This document shows, piece by piece, positions 1 to 6,402 of a DNA stretch of 13,621 nucleotides. The translations under genes were made by a program, and so were the position numbers. This DNA is from Caldivirga sp. UBA161 (lineage in GTDB: Archaea > Thermoproteota > Thermoprotei > Thermoproteales > Thermocladiaceae): positions 1 through 13,621 of the forward strand of contig NZ_DAXS01000051.1 of assembly GCF_002506515.1 (NCBI RefSeq), read 5' to 3'. The notes under the pieces are model-generated. The model ran no database searches, was not told where the DNA came from, and saw only the letters and a list, made by a program, of their open reading frames with translations. Position 1 is the first letter of the stretch. Each line of letters starts with the position of its first letter.

Positions 1-2
1 AT

Positions 3-434
3 GTTGTTGAATTACTTACTAAGGTATTATCACTGGATCCAGCTACAGTAAGTAGGGCTCACTTGGAGTTGGCTATTAAATTCCTTAATGAGGGTAAGGG
101 CCTTATTGATAAGGATCCTATTCAAGCCGGTGAGGAACTATATAAGGCCGCTGAAGAGGCCATTAAGGCTATAGCAATTACCTTAAACCTCGAGGAAGCT
201 GGGAGGGCTGGTGAGATTAATAGGTGGACAACTCAATTACTATTTGATGCAGTTGATGATGCATCAGATAAGGTTGGTAAAAGGGAGTTACGGTGGTGGG
301 GCCGTGCATGGTTCCTACACGTTGAGGGCTTTCATGAAGCTAGGTTAAGGCCTGACCAGGTAAGGAGGGATCTGCCTGATGTTGAATCATTGATTGAGCT
401 TGCTAAGGGCTTAAGTCAATCCATGGTTAAGTAG
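3..434 (+). CDS. PaREP1 family protein, 5' end outside the window
   Basis: This is the C-terminal part of a PaREP1-family protein, a helical family of unknown function that is greatly expanded in Pyrobaculum and its relatives. Family-like stretches are EELYKAAEEAIKAIA, RWTTQLLFDAVDDASDK and AWFLHVEGFHEARL, followed by a LPDVESLIELAKG tail. The reading frame is open from base 3 and, before the first start-like codon at 63 (TTG), reads VVELLTKVLSLDPATVSRAH, which suits the family N-terminus. I therefore think the true start lies left of the window and that a start at 63 is an artefact. The stop is TAG at 432-434. It ends only a few bases from the broken 3' end of the minus-strand protease remnant, so a deletion or rearrangement junction probably lies between them. 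The family call is firm; the role is unknown. Confidence 0.85.
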   Translation, partial: VVELLTKVLSLDPATVSRAHLELAIKFLNEGKGLIDKDPIQAGEELYKAAEEAIKAIAITLNLEEAGRAGEINRWTTQLLFDAVDDASDKVGKRELRWWGRAWFLHVEGFHEARLRPDQVRRDLPDVESLIELAKGLSQSMVK

Positions 435-678
435 CAAATAAAGGTATCAGGCGGCTGGTAATGTATATAGTATGAGCATTATAGGCATACTGGGTAGAGT
501 CATCATAATGGCCCTTATGACAGCCTCAGAATCCTCAATGCATATGTAGCGGTAAACTGGGATGCCTAGGAAACCAATCTCCTCCTGCCTATGAATAATC
601 GTTATCACTCTATAACCATACTTACGTTCAATAATCTCCATGAACCTTAACCTGGCATTCTGCAGGAGCCTCATTGAT

Positions 679-687
679 AACTACGGC
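679..687 (+). repeat. Left copy of 9-base direct repeat AACTACGGC
   Basis: Exact match to 820-828. It directly follows TTGAT (674-678). It marks the left limit of the insertion in the protease remnant. Confidence 0.65.
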
Positions 688-690
688 AAA

Positions 691-711
691 CTTCACCTCT
701 TTGAGGCGAAG
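691..711. repeat. Hairpin in left part of the insertion
   Basis: CTTCACCTC (691-699) pairs with GAGGCGAAG (703-711) around a TTT loop, nine positions with one mismatch. It may be the subterminal hairpin of an IS200/IS605-type left end. Confidence 0.55.
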
Positions 712-788
712 TATCATTTTAAAGTGGGTAAGCATACCTTATTCAGTAGCCCCCATTAAAGGGGTGTAATCCTTGAGGCCTCGGGGAA

Positions 789-810
789 CCCCAGCCCTTT
801 AGGACTGGGG
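789..810 (+). repeat. Right-end hairpin of TnpB-type element
   Basis: CCCCAGCCC (789-797) and GGACTGGGG (802-810) form a nine-pair stem with one mismatch and a TTTA loop. In intact tnpB elements a hairpin of this sort lies at the right end and forms the 3' scaffold of the guide (omega) RNA. The GGGA purine run and GAGGTCAG after it (811-819) fit that role. No full tnpB precedes it here, so it is a relic. Confidence 0.6.
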
Positions 811-819
811 GGAGGTCAG

Positions 820-828
820 AACTACGGC
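820..828 (+). repeat. Right copy of 9-base direct repeat AACTACGGC
   Basis: Exact match to 679-687, lying just after the GAGGTCAG end of the TnpB-like right end. Both copies carry the same TAG nonsense codon in the minus-strand protease frame (681-683 and 822-824). Confidence 0.65.
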
Positions 829-990
829 TGCGCCATTACTGCTAATAATAGGAGCCATAATAAGTAACCCAATATACTCCACTAAACACATTCAATATGG
901 GCATATTTTAGTCCTTGATTAATTACCTTTTAAGTATTACCTAACTATTAATTAAGGGATTAATAGTGATTATGTAATGCTAATATTATG
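829..990. other. AT-rich stretch left of anmK without an intact gene
   Basis: Positions 829-881 hold the 5' part of the protease remnant (membrane helix codons on the minus strand, with another stop at 882-884). From about 885 to 990 the DNA is AT-rich, and I see no gene, RNA or repeat in it. Confidence 0.6.
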
Positions 991-1021
991 TGCGTTAACT
1001 TTAAATAATAATAATAACGCA
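991..1021 (+). promoter_or_regulatory. anmK promoter, TATA box inside an inverted repeat
   Basis: The TATA-like TTTAAATA lies at 1000-1007, about 28 bases upstream of the GTG start at 1032, which implies a leaderless transcript. Flanking it, TGCGTTA (991-997) and TAACGCA (1015-1021) form a perfect 7-base inverted repeat, a possible operator overlapping the core promoter. Confidence 0.6.
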
Positions 1022-1031
1022 ATGATGTTAA

Positions 1032-2177
1032 GTGAGGTTCCTAGCCATTGTTACTGGAACATCATCGGATGGGGCTGATGTAACGCTTATTGACCTACAG
1101 GGGTGTGGTAAAGCCACTAGGTTCAAGATAATTAACTACGTATCCTACAGTTACCCTGAGTGGTTGAGGAGGGAGCTACTAAGGGTATCATCATTGGAGC
1201 CTATTACCGCTGAGGAGTTTAGTAAGGTTCACTGGGACTTAGGGAGGTTCCTAGCCGATAATGTGGTGAGCAATTTCAATAGGGATGATTACGATATTAT
1301 TGTTTATTCAGGGTATACTGCCTACCATGGGCCTTCACTAGGTAGGAGGGATTATGGTACACTTCAGATTGGTGAAGCATCGGTGATTTATGCACGTACC
1401 CTTAAAACAGTGGTTTACGATTTTAGGGCCAATGATGTTGCCGCTGGTGGATTAGGTGCACCATTAATTGCATTAAGTGATGCATTATTGTTTCATGAGG
1501 GGACGTTAACTATAAACATTGGTGGAATATCTAACGTAACCTACATTGGGAGGGATGGGGTGATTGCGTTTGATACTGGGCCTGGCAATATTCTAATTAA
1601 CCTATTAACTGATCACTTCTATGGTGAACCCTACGATAAGGGTGGTTTACATGCATCTAATGGGCATGTAATTAAGGAATTAATAACTGAGCTAATGCAG
1701 GATGATTACTTTAAGAAACCACCACCTAAGAATACTGGTAGGGAGTACTTCGGCTTAAGCTTCATGAGGAATAGGATCCTACCATATTTAAGCAAGTACT
1801 CTAGTGATGACTTAATTAGGACAGCCACAAGGTTCACAGCGGAGAGTATTCATGATCAAGTGAGGCGCTTCATAAATGGGCCCATTAGAGAAGTGGTTAT
1901 TGGTGGTGGAGGTACTAGGAATCCCATCTTAATGAGTGATTTAAGGGAATTATTAAGGGGATTAACGCCTAGAATTAAGACATTTAAGGATTACGGCATA
2001 GATGACTTAGCTAGGGAGGGATTGGGGTTTGCGATAATAGCTAATGAGGCACTTCACTTAAGGGTTGGTAATACTGAGGCGACTGGAGGTTCACCCATCA
2101 TACTTGGGAAAATAATACCAGGCGCCAACTTCATTAATTTAATTGAGCATTTAAGGAACGATAAGTGTAGTGATTAA
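1032..2177 (+). CDS. anmK: Anhydro-N-acetylmuramic acid kinase homologue
   Basis: Homologue of AnmK, a sugar kinase of the hexokinase/actin fold that in bacteria converts 1,6-anhydro-N-acetylmuramic acid to MurNAc 6-phosphate during murein recycling. The 381 residues match the usual length (about 370). Visible motifs are GTSSDG (9-14, phosphate binding), LQIGEASVIYA (111-121), YDFRANDVAAGGLGAP (129-144), INIGGISNV (161-169), AFDTGPGN (179-186, with the likely catalytic Asp181), PPKNTGREYF (231-240) and GGGGTRNPILM (291-301). The GTG start follows an in-frame stop closely and sits about 28 bases after a TATA box. Archaea lack murein, so the true substrate is unknown; another anhydro sugar or scavenged bacterial wall material are possibilities. 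Codon use looks like that of the neighbours. The family call is firm and the substrate is not. Confidence 0.9.
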   Translation: MRFLAIVTGTSSDGADVTLIDLQGCGKATRFKIINYVSYSYPEWLRRELLRVSSLEPITAEEFSKVHWDLGRFLADNVVSNFNRDDYDIIVYSGYTAYHGPSLGRRDYGTLQIGEASVIYARTLKTVVYDFRANDVAAGGLGAPLIALSDALLFHEGTLTINIGGISNVTYIGRDGVIAFDTGPGNILINLLTDHFYGEPYDKGGLHASNGHVIKELITELMQDDYFKKPPPKNTGREYFGLSFMRNRILPYLSKYSSDDLIRTATRFTAESIHDQVRRFINGPIREVVIGGGGTRNPILMSDLRELLRGLTPRIKTFKDYGIDDLAREGLGFAIIANEALHLRVGNTEATGGSPIILGKIIPGANFINLIEHLRNDKCSD

Positions 2178-2200
2178 TATTAAATTATTTGGAGGAATAC

Positions 2201-2208
2201 TTTATATG
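2201..2208 (+). promoter_or_regulatory. TATA box for the membrane protein gene
   Basis: TTTATATG is centred about 26 bases before the GTG at 2230 and supports both that start and a transcript separate from anmK. Confidence 0.55.
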
Positions 2209-2229
2209 CATTAGGCCTGATACCCCACC

Positions 2230-2859
2230 GTGGATACGCTAATTTACTACGTTACATTAGTATTCATGATCAGCCTAATTAGTAACGCTACACCATTCTT
2301 TGGTGCAGCCTACACTGTTTACGCATCCATAGTGTTAATGAATCTTAAACTTAAGGCACCAATAATAGTACTCTTCATAGTGATCACAGCCCTTGGGGCA
2401 GCCTTAGCTAAGAATGCAATGTACCTAATTGGTGTAGCCTTAAGGAGGCCCATGTCCAAGAGCAGGAATATAATATTCCTAAGGGGGTTACTTAGGTTGG
2501 GGTTTCTTTGGCTAATAGTCATTATACTGGCCGTGATTCCAGGGATACCCCTTGATGACTACCTCTACGTGGGTACTGGGGCAGCTGGAGTTAGTTTAAG
2601 TAGGCTTAATGCCTACATATTCTTAGGGAAGCTGATTAAAAGCTCCATTGAAATACCCATTGAATTAGCCCTATTAAACACTATTTATAATGCAACATCA
2701 GTCCTCGGCCTTAGTAAGCTTGAGTTTCAGTTAATCTTCGCCATAGCCTTCACCGCATTGGGTATTGTATTGTATAGGTTGGATTGGTGGAATATGTATA
2801 ATTGGCTTAAGATGAGGATTAGTGCCCTACCTGATATTACTAGTGATACCTCAACCTAA
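2230..2859 (+). CDS. Multi-pass membrane protein, DedA/VTT-like
   Basis: A 209-residue integral membrane protein. Hydrophobic segments lie near residues 4-22, 27-65, 83-105 and 160-182, with a short polar loop rich in Arg and Lys at 68-82. The pattern of a polar break with Asn-Ala-Thr-Pro (about 19-22) followed by a small-residue-rich helix ending LGAALAKNAMYLIG recalls the VTT/SNARE-associated (DedA) fold, whose members act in lipid scrambling or undecaprenyl-phosphate transport. This likeness is by eye only. The GTG start is chosen because a TATA box lies at the proper distance. The gene lies 52 bases after anmK but seems to have its own promoter. Its last 20 bases overlap the convergent SDR gene. 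Confidence 0.65.
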   Translation: MDTLIYYVTLVFMISLISNATPFFGAAYTVYASIVLMNLKLKAPIIVLFIVITALGAALAKNAMYLIGVALRRPMSKSRNIIFLRGLLRLGFLWLIVIILAVIPGIPLDDYLYVGTGAAGVSLSRLNAYIFLGKLIKSSIEIPIELALLNTIYNATSVLGLSKLEFQLIFAIAFTALGIVLYRLDWWNMYNWLKMRISALPDITSDTST

Positions 2860-3562
2860 ACCCACCATCAGCAGGTATCACTGCACCATTAACCCACTCC
2901 GATTGATCCGAGAGGAGCCAAATAATTATGTTAGCTATATCCTCAGGTGGCGCGCTTGGATCACCAATACTCCTAGTACTCCTCCAATCCCTCTCAGGCC
3001 TGAAATCACGCCTAATACCACCTGGAGCCACCACATTAACCCTAATACCCTTACCGAGTAATTCAGAGGCGAGAGTCTCTGCAACCCTGGATAAGGCCGC
3101 CTTGGAGGCTATGTAAGCGATGTGATTAGGCCAGTTTAAGTATGGCCCCCATATTGCAGTAACCATTACTATTGAACCATGGTTCATTAATTGGGCAGCG
3201 GCCTTAACTGTAAATAAGTGAGCTGCTAAATTAACCCGAAGCATATTGAATAGTGAATCCTCAGTAAGCTCACTGAGGGGGGCCTCAGTATAACCACCAA
3301 GCACAGTCACGACACCATCTATACCGCTGAGGATTCCATAAGCCCTCTTAACAGCATCCTCAGCACCACTCATGGTGCTTAAGTCACCCTTAATGGCCTC
3401 CACCTTACCGTACTTAGATAATGCGGCCTTCAGGCTCCTTAACCTCTCCTCACTCCTAGCAATCATTACCACTGATGCACCGTTGATTAAGGCTAAGTAG
3501 GCCGTTGCTGAACCTAAGCCAGGCCCAGCACCAGCTATAATTACCCTCCTCCCACTCAGCAT
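2840..3562 (-). CDS. SDR family NAD(P)-dependent oxidoreductase
   Basis: A short-chain dehydrogenase/reductase of 240 residues, the typical length. It has the Rossmann nucleotide motif GAGPGLG (11-17), an Asp-Leu after beta strand three (GDLS, 59-62), the structural Asn in RVNLAAH (109-115), the YxxxK pair Tyr150/Lys154 in AYIASKAAL, a PGGIRRDF loop and a C-terminal NGAVIPADGGF. Arg36 after the second strand (MIARSEERL) suggests NADP(H) preference. The catalytic serine normally found about 13 residues before Tyr is not there: the stretch reads MVTAIWGPYLNWPNHIAY, with Ile at that position and the nearest hydroxyl at Thr135. The substrate is unknown. Convergent with the membrane protein gene, it has a TATA box about 27 bases before the ATG. 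Confidence 0.88.
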   Translation of the reverse strand: MLSGRRVIIAGAGPGLGSATAYLALINGASVVMIARSEERLRSLKAALSKYGKVEAIKGDLSTMSGAEDAVKRAYGILSGIDGVVTVLGGYTEAPLSELTEDSLFNMLRVNLAAHLFTVKAAAQLMNHGSIVMVTAIWGPYLNWPNHIAYIASKAALSRVAETLASELLGKGIRVNVVAPGGIRRDFRPERDWRSTRSIGDPSAPPEDIANIIIWLLSDQSEWVNGAVIPADGGFRLRYH

Positions 3563-3584
3563 AAGTACCTTAACTTTAATTACA

Positions 3585-3594
3585 CTTTAAATTT
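3585..3594 (-). promoter_or_regulatory. TATA box for the SDR gene
   Basis: Minus-strand AAATTTAAAG is centred about 27 bases upstream of the ATG at 3562. It supports this start and a leaderless transcript. Confidence 0.55.
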
Positions 3595-3635
3595 TAGTAT
3601 TGGGGGTATTAATGATTAGTGTTAACTCAGTTTAG

Positions 3636-3643
3636 TATTTAAG
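3636..3643 (+). promoter_or_regulatory. TATA box for the molybdopterin oxidoreductase gene
   Basis: TATTTAAG is centred about 26 bases upstream of the ATG at 3666. Confidence 0.55.
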
Positions 3644-3665
3644 GGGGGTTAACTTCAGTGCATTA

Positions 3666-4325
3666 ATGGTTAATTGGGATGAAGTATTTAAGTTTGCGTT
3701 AAGCAGGGAGTGCAGTAGGGTGGCGTATAGTAGGGAGTGGCCTCCTGAGCAGAGGAGGATTAGGGGATTCATAATATATAATGTCTATGATCCACCTGAT
3801 GTGAAGCTTGAGGATTACACATTATCATTCACAGGCCTAGTGGAGGGGGAAGTTAAGGTGAGTTACATTGATATACTAGCTAAACTACCATGCGTTGATC
3901 TTACTGCTGACTTCCACTGCGTCACAGGGTGGAGTGTTAGTAGCGTGTCCTGGAGGGGTGTTAGGGTGAAGGATATTGCACCTAGACCCCTTAATAATGC
4001 GAAGTACGCCCTAGTGATTGGTGCTGATGGGTATACGACTAATATACCCATTGATGCATTAATGGAGGATACGACGATAGTGGCTTACGCAATGAATGGA
4101 TCAATATTAAGTAAGGATCATGGATTCCCCCTCAGGTTAGTGGTACCCAGTAGGTATGGTTGGAAGTCAGCTAAATACGTTAAGGAGGTGAGGTTCATTG
4201 AGGAGGCTCAATTAGGTTACTGGGAGGCATTGGGTTACCACGATAATGGGGATCCATGGTTGGAGGAGAGGTTTAGGGGCATTGAGGAGCATCGGCCGAG
4301 GAGAGGTGTTAAGGTTGAGAAGTAG
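3666..4325 (+). CDS. Sulfite-oxidase-fold molybdopterin oxidoreductase (MsrP/YedY-like)
   Basis: A 219-residue member of the sulfite oxidase molybdopterin-domain family. The Mo-ligand cysteine is Cys85 in DFHCVTGWSV (82-91). Other family marks are the LEDYTLSFTGLVEG strand, GADGYTTNIP, the pattern GFPLRLVVPSRYGWKSAKYVKEVRF, and a C-terminal GYWEALGYHDNGDPWLEERF. No signal or Tat leader is present: the protein starts MVNWDEVFKF, so it should work in the cytoplasm, unlike bacterial MsrP, which repairs methionine sulfoxide in the periplasm. No haem partner (MsrQ) or C-terminal dimerisation domain is seen. The substrate is open; a sulfoxide or oxyanion reductase, or sulfite oxidation, are all possible. 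The ATG start fits its TATA box. Its end overlaps the convergent cbiA by 17 bases. Confidence 0.87.
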   Translation: MVNWDEVFKFALSRECSRVAYSREWPPEQRRIRGFIIYNVYDPPDVKLEDYTLSFTGLVEGEVKVSYIDILAKLPCVDLTADFHCVTGWSVSSVSWRGVRVKDIAPRPLNNAKYALVIGADGYTTNIPIDALMEDTTIVAYAMNGSILSKDHGFPLRLVVPSRYGWKSAKYVKEVRFIEEAQLGYWEALGYHDNGDPWLEERFRGIEEHRPRRGVKVEK

Positions 4326-5691
4326 AATTAAGGCTCCATGATTTAACAATATTGCTTAAAACACTATACGTATATGGGTGAATATGCAGGTAGTGGGCGT
4401 AGGCATTATTTATTAAGAAACCATCCTTACCATTAACGCCAACACCCCTCTCATACTCTAAGGCATACTCATAATTACCCTTAAGCACTAATTTAGAGTA
4501 GTGGAATTCATGTCCCCTTAACATAGTACCCCTGGGTGCTATTGGTATGTCCTTAATTACCCTTGCCGAGGAGTAGCCGTGGCCAACCGGCTTATTAAGC
4601 ATTATTGTTAATGCATCAATGATTCCAGCCATCTCATATTCATTATTATTGTATATTATTGAATTCGTTAAGTACATTAATCCACCGCACTCGGCATATA
4701 GGTAACCACCCCCATCTATGAATTTCCTTACTGATGATTTAAGAGCCCTATTACCCTCAAGCCCCTCAGCGTATAATTCAGGGAAGCCGCCGCCGATTAG
4801 GAGTATGTTAATGTCGCCTAATTCGCCATCTTTCTCAGGGTCAATGAACTTAACATTACCTAGAGTATATGCTTCTTCTATTGTTTCAGGGTAATAGAAG
4901 GTGAATACCCTACCAGCCATAATGCCTATCCTCGGTGCCCCCTTAATGATGGGTACTGGGCCATTGATGTTAAGGCTTAGTTTAACTGGCTCAGAGTATT
5001 CCTTAGCCAGCTTTAGAATGGCGCCAACATTAATGTTCGCTGACGCCCTCTCAATCACGCTCATTAATAATCCCTTATCCACTTCTCTAGCATGCATGAG
5101 GCCAAGATGCCTATACTTAAACACATTCTCCAACTCCTCATCCCTCGGTATGAAGCCAACCACTGGAAGGCCCTCCTCCTCAATAATCCTACTCAACTTA
5201 TCCACCTGCCTTGAAGCCACATTAGTTAAAACCACGCCAGCAAACTTAACGTCAGGGTCAAATTGCCTCAACCCCCTAATTAAGGCCCCAGCAGTCCTAT
5301 TAATCCTCTCCCCATTAATAATAAGTAGAATTGGTGCTTTAAGAATCTTGGATAATTGGGCAGTACTACCATATTCATCAACACCACTTGGACTATCATA
5401 GAGCCCAGCAACCCCCTCTATTAAGGCTATGTCGCTTCCCCTGGAGTACTTATGTAGCCTCTCAATAATACCGTAACCCATTAGGACGTAGTCAAGGTTC
5501 CTACTGGGTGAGGCAGTTACTAGGCCATGGAGGCTGGCGTCTATGTAATCAGGGCCGGCCTTAAAGAGTGATGTGGTGAAGCCAGCCTTATTTAACGCAT
5601 ACGCTATTGCCAAGGTTACTAGCGTTTTCCCTGACTTACCCTTATATGATGATACTATTAGCCTAGGTACCGTTAACTCCATGATCATCAC
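4309..5691 (-). CDS. cbiA: Cobyrinic acid a,c-diamide synthase
   Basis: CbiA uses glutamine and ATP to amidate the a and c side chains of cobyrinic acid in the anaerobic cobalamin pathway. The 460 residues match the family. The N-terminal dethiobiotin-synthetase-like half has the P-loop SSYKGKSGKT (14-23), KAGPDYIDASLHGLVT (44-59), RNLD (64-67) and EGVAGLYD (92-99). The C-terminal class I glutaminase half has GGGFPELYAEGLEGN (300-314), the nucleophile Cys335 in YAECGGLMYL, RGHEFHYS (392-399) and a HIHPY end (436-440). Three starts are possible: GTG 5691, ATG 5688 and ATG 5682; the last gives MELTVPRLIVSS. All overlap the upstream methylase gene by about 20 to 30 bases, so the two are co-transcribed. 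CfbB of coenzyme F430 synthesis is a close relative, but nothing here points to methanogenesis. Confidence 0.93.
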   Translation of the reverse strand: MMIMELTVPRLIVSSYKGKSGKTLVTLAIAYALNKAGFTTSLFKAGPDYIDASLHGLVTASPSRNLDYVLMGYGIIERLHKYSRGSDIALIEGVAGLYDSPSGVDEYGSTAQLSKILKAPILLIINGERINRTAGALIRGLRQFDPDVKFAGVVLTNVASRQVDKLSRIIEEEGLPVVGFIPRDEELENVFKYRHLGLMHAREVDKGLLMSVIERASANINVGAILKLAKEYSEPVKLSLNINGPVPIIKGAPRIGIMAGRVFTFYYPETIEEAYTLGNVKFIDPEKDGELGDINILLIGGGFPELYAEGLEGNRALKSSVRKFIDGGGYLYAECGGLMYLTNSIIYNNNEYEMAGIIDALTIMLNKPVGHGYSSARVIKDIPIAPRGTMLRGHEFHYSKLVLKGNYEYALEYERGVGVNGKDGFLINNAYAHYLHIHPYTYSVLSNIVKSWSLNSTSQP

Positions 5692-6304
5692 TCATAATGA
5701 ATATTAAGGATGGGGTAAGGGGCTTTAATTTAAGTGGCTTATTGCCTTTAACCTTAATTAACGCACTATCAGGGTACGTCACCCTACTAACCACCAATGC
5801 TTCATCATTATTCCTCAAGTACTCATTAATTTTATCAAATGCTGCTGAAGCCATGAATAATACCGTAGTCCTCCTAACCACGCCCTTTGCAATATTGGGG
5901 TATGATACTAGGGTAATTAAGTCGCCTAACTCTAACCCATATTCAGCAGCCGCAGCGGTGAAGCTCGGTACCCCAGGTATTATGATGCATTCCACCCCCT
6001 GAGCCTTAGCCTCCTTACATATTCTAACCCCCCTACTGAATAATGTTGGATCCCCATTCTTAAGGAACGCAACCTCTAACCCACCCTTAGCGTACTCGAT
6101 AGCTTCCTTAACGTACCCCTCATGTTCATCACCCCTTACATGCCCCATGTAGATTAACTTAGCTCTGGGCGCATAACGCCTAATTAACTCAGGATTAATT
6201 AGTGAACTGTAGTAGGCTACCTGAACCTTAGCCAGCGCCTTAATTGCCTTAACTGTGATTAAGTCAGGGTCCCAGGGTCCTGCACCAATGACGTATAATG
6301 CCAC
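5663..6304 (-). CDS. Tetrapyrrole (corrin) methylase, CbiF- or SUMT-like
   Basis: A SAM-dependent tetrapyrrole methylase of 213 residues, somewhat short for the family (about 240-260). It opens with VIGAGPWDPDLITVKAIKAL, the family's GxGPGDPxLLT motif with Trp for the second Gly. LINPELI recalls CbiF (cobalt-precorrin-4 C11-methyltransferase), LKNGDPTLFSRG is closer to uroporphyrinogen-III methyltransferase, and IIPGVPSFTAAAAEYGLEL is again CbiF/CbiL-like. I cannot choose the exact methylation step from sequence alone. The overlap with cbiA puts it in corrin synthesis. The start is GTG at 6302-6304; the promoter is not clear, since the nearest TATA-like run (6321-6329) lies a little too close. 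The C-terminal overlap with cbiA is SDDHGVNGT. Confidence 0.85.
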   Translation of the reverse strand: MALYVIGAGPWDPDLITVKAIKALAKVQVAYYSSLINPELIRRYAPRAKLIYMGHVRGDEHEGYVKEAIEYAKGGLEVAFLKNGDPTLFSRGVRICKEAKAQGVECIIIPGVPSFTAAAAEYGLELGDLITLVSYPNIAKGVVRRTTVLFMASAAFDKINEYLRNNDEALVVSRVTYPDSALIKVKGNKPLKLKPLTPSLIFIMSDDHGVNGT

Positions 6305-6360
6305 ATGCCCCTTACCCCATCTTAAAGATAACGCTTATTTCACATTTATGGTGAAACTGC

Positions 6361-6401
6361 AAAAAAGCCGCTGGTGATGAGTGATGCTTTTTATAGGCGG
6401 C
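6361..6401 (-). terminator. Probable terminator after the Alba gene
   Basis: Read on the minus strand, GCCGC (6401-6397) pairs with GCGGC (6371-6367) and is followed at once by six T (6366-6361). It lies just beyond the Alba stop. The loop is long, and archaeal termination relies mostly on the T run. Confidence 0.5.
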
Positions 6402-6402
6402 C

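Larger units (their letters stand above)
679..828. mobile_element. 141-base insertion with 9-base direct repeats and a TnpB/IS605-like end
   Basis: The sequence AACTACGGC occurs at 679-687 and again at 820-828. The DNA from one copy to the next (141 bases, 47 codons) interrupts the protease reading frame, which is restored when it is removed. The right part (766-819) resembles the 3' end of archaeal tnpB elements: it reads GVILEASGNPSPLGLGGGQ on the plus strand, carries the hairpin at 789-810, and ends in GAGGTCAG. The left part has a hairpin at 691-711. Too short for a transposase, it is best read as an internally deleted, nonautonomous derivative. A target duplication is unusual for IS200/IS605 elements, so the mechanism is unclear. 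Confidence 0.65.
436..881 (-). pseudogene. SDH-type (ClpP-class) membrane serine protease remnant, split by an insertion
   Basis: Minus-strand remains of an SDH protease (PF01972, formerly DUF114), a membrane-anchored family. The longest open piece, 447-674, reads RLLQNARLRFMEIIERKYG, then RVITIIHRQEEIGFLGIP and IEDSEAVIRAI, all family hallmarks. Where the family has a TPGG motif this copy reads TLPAA and stops; dropping one base would continue with a hydrophobic run for a few residues. The catalytic serine region is absent. On the 5' side the frame meets TAG at 681-683. If the segment repeated at 679-828 is removed, the frame continues upstream from 829 as YLLWLLLLLAVMAQP, stop, LSMRLLQNAR, which is the expected N-terminal membrane helix joined to the cytoplasmic part. 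The gene is dead by nonsense codon, insertion, frameshift and 3' deletion. No good start codon is seen at the 5' end. Confidence 0.85.

Noticed and set aside
63..434. PaREP1 gene starting at TTG 63
   Set aside because: The frame is open to the left edge and the extra residues fit the family, so the gene begins outside the window.
674..678. TTGAT as proof of a TnpB target site
   Set aside because: That motif is known as a TAM in a bacterial element (ISDra2); the archaeal family here may use another, and five bases occur often by chance.
2822..3116. Small plus-strand ORFs over the SDR gene
   Set aside because: They lie opposite the conserved SDR C-terminus and resemble nothing known.
4901..5401. 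166-residue plus-strand ORF inside cbiA
   Set aside because: It is antisense to strongly conserved CbiA motifs, its composition is Leu/Ser/Pro rich, and it matches no family; a shadow frame.
6371..6402. Box C-like GTGATGA as the start of a C/D guide RNA
   Set aside because: No box D (CTGA), C' or D' follows at a suitable distance; the stretch is better explained as the Alba terminator.
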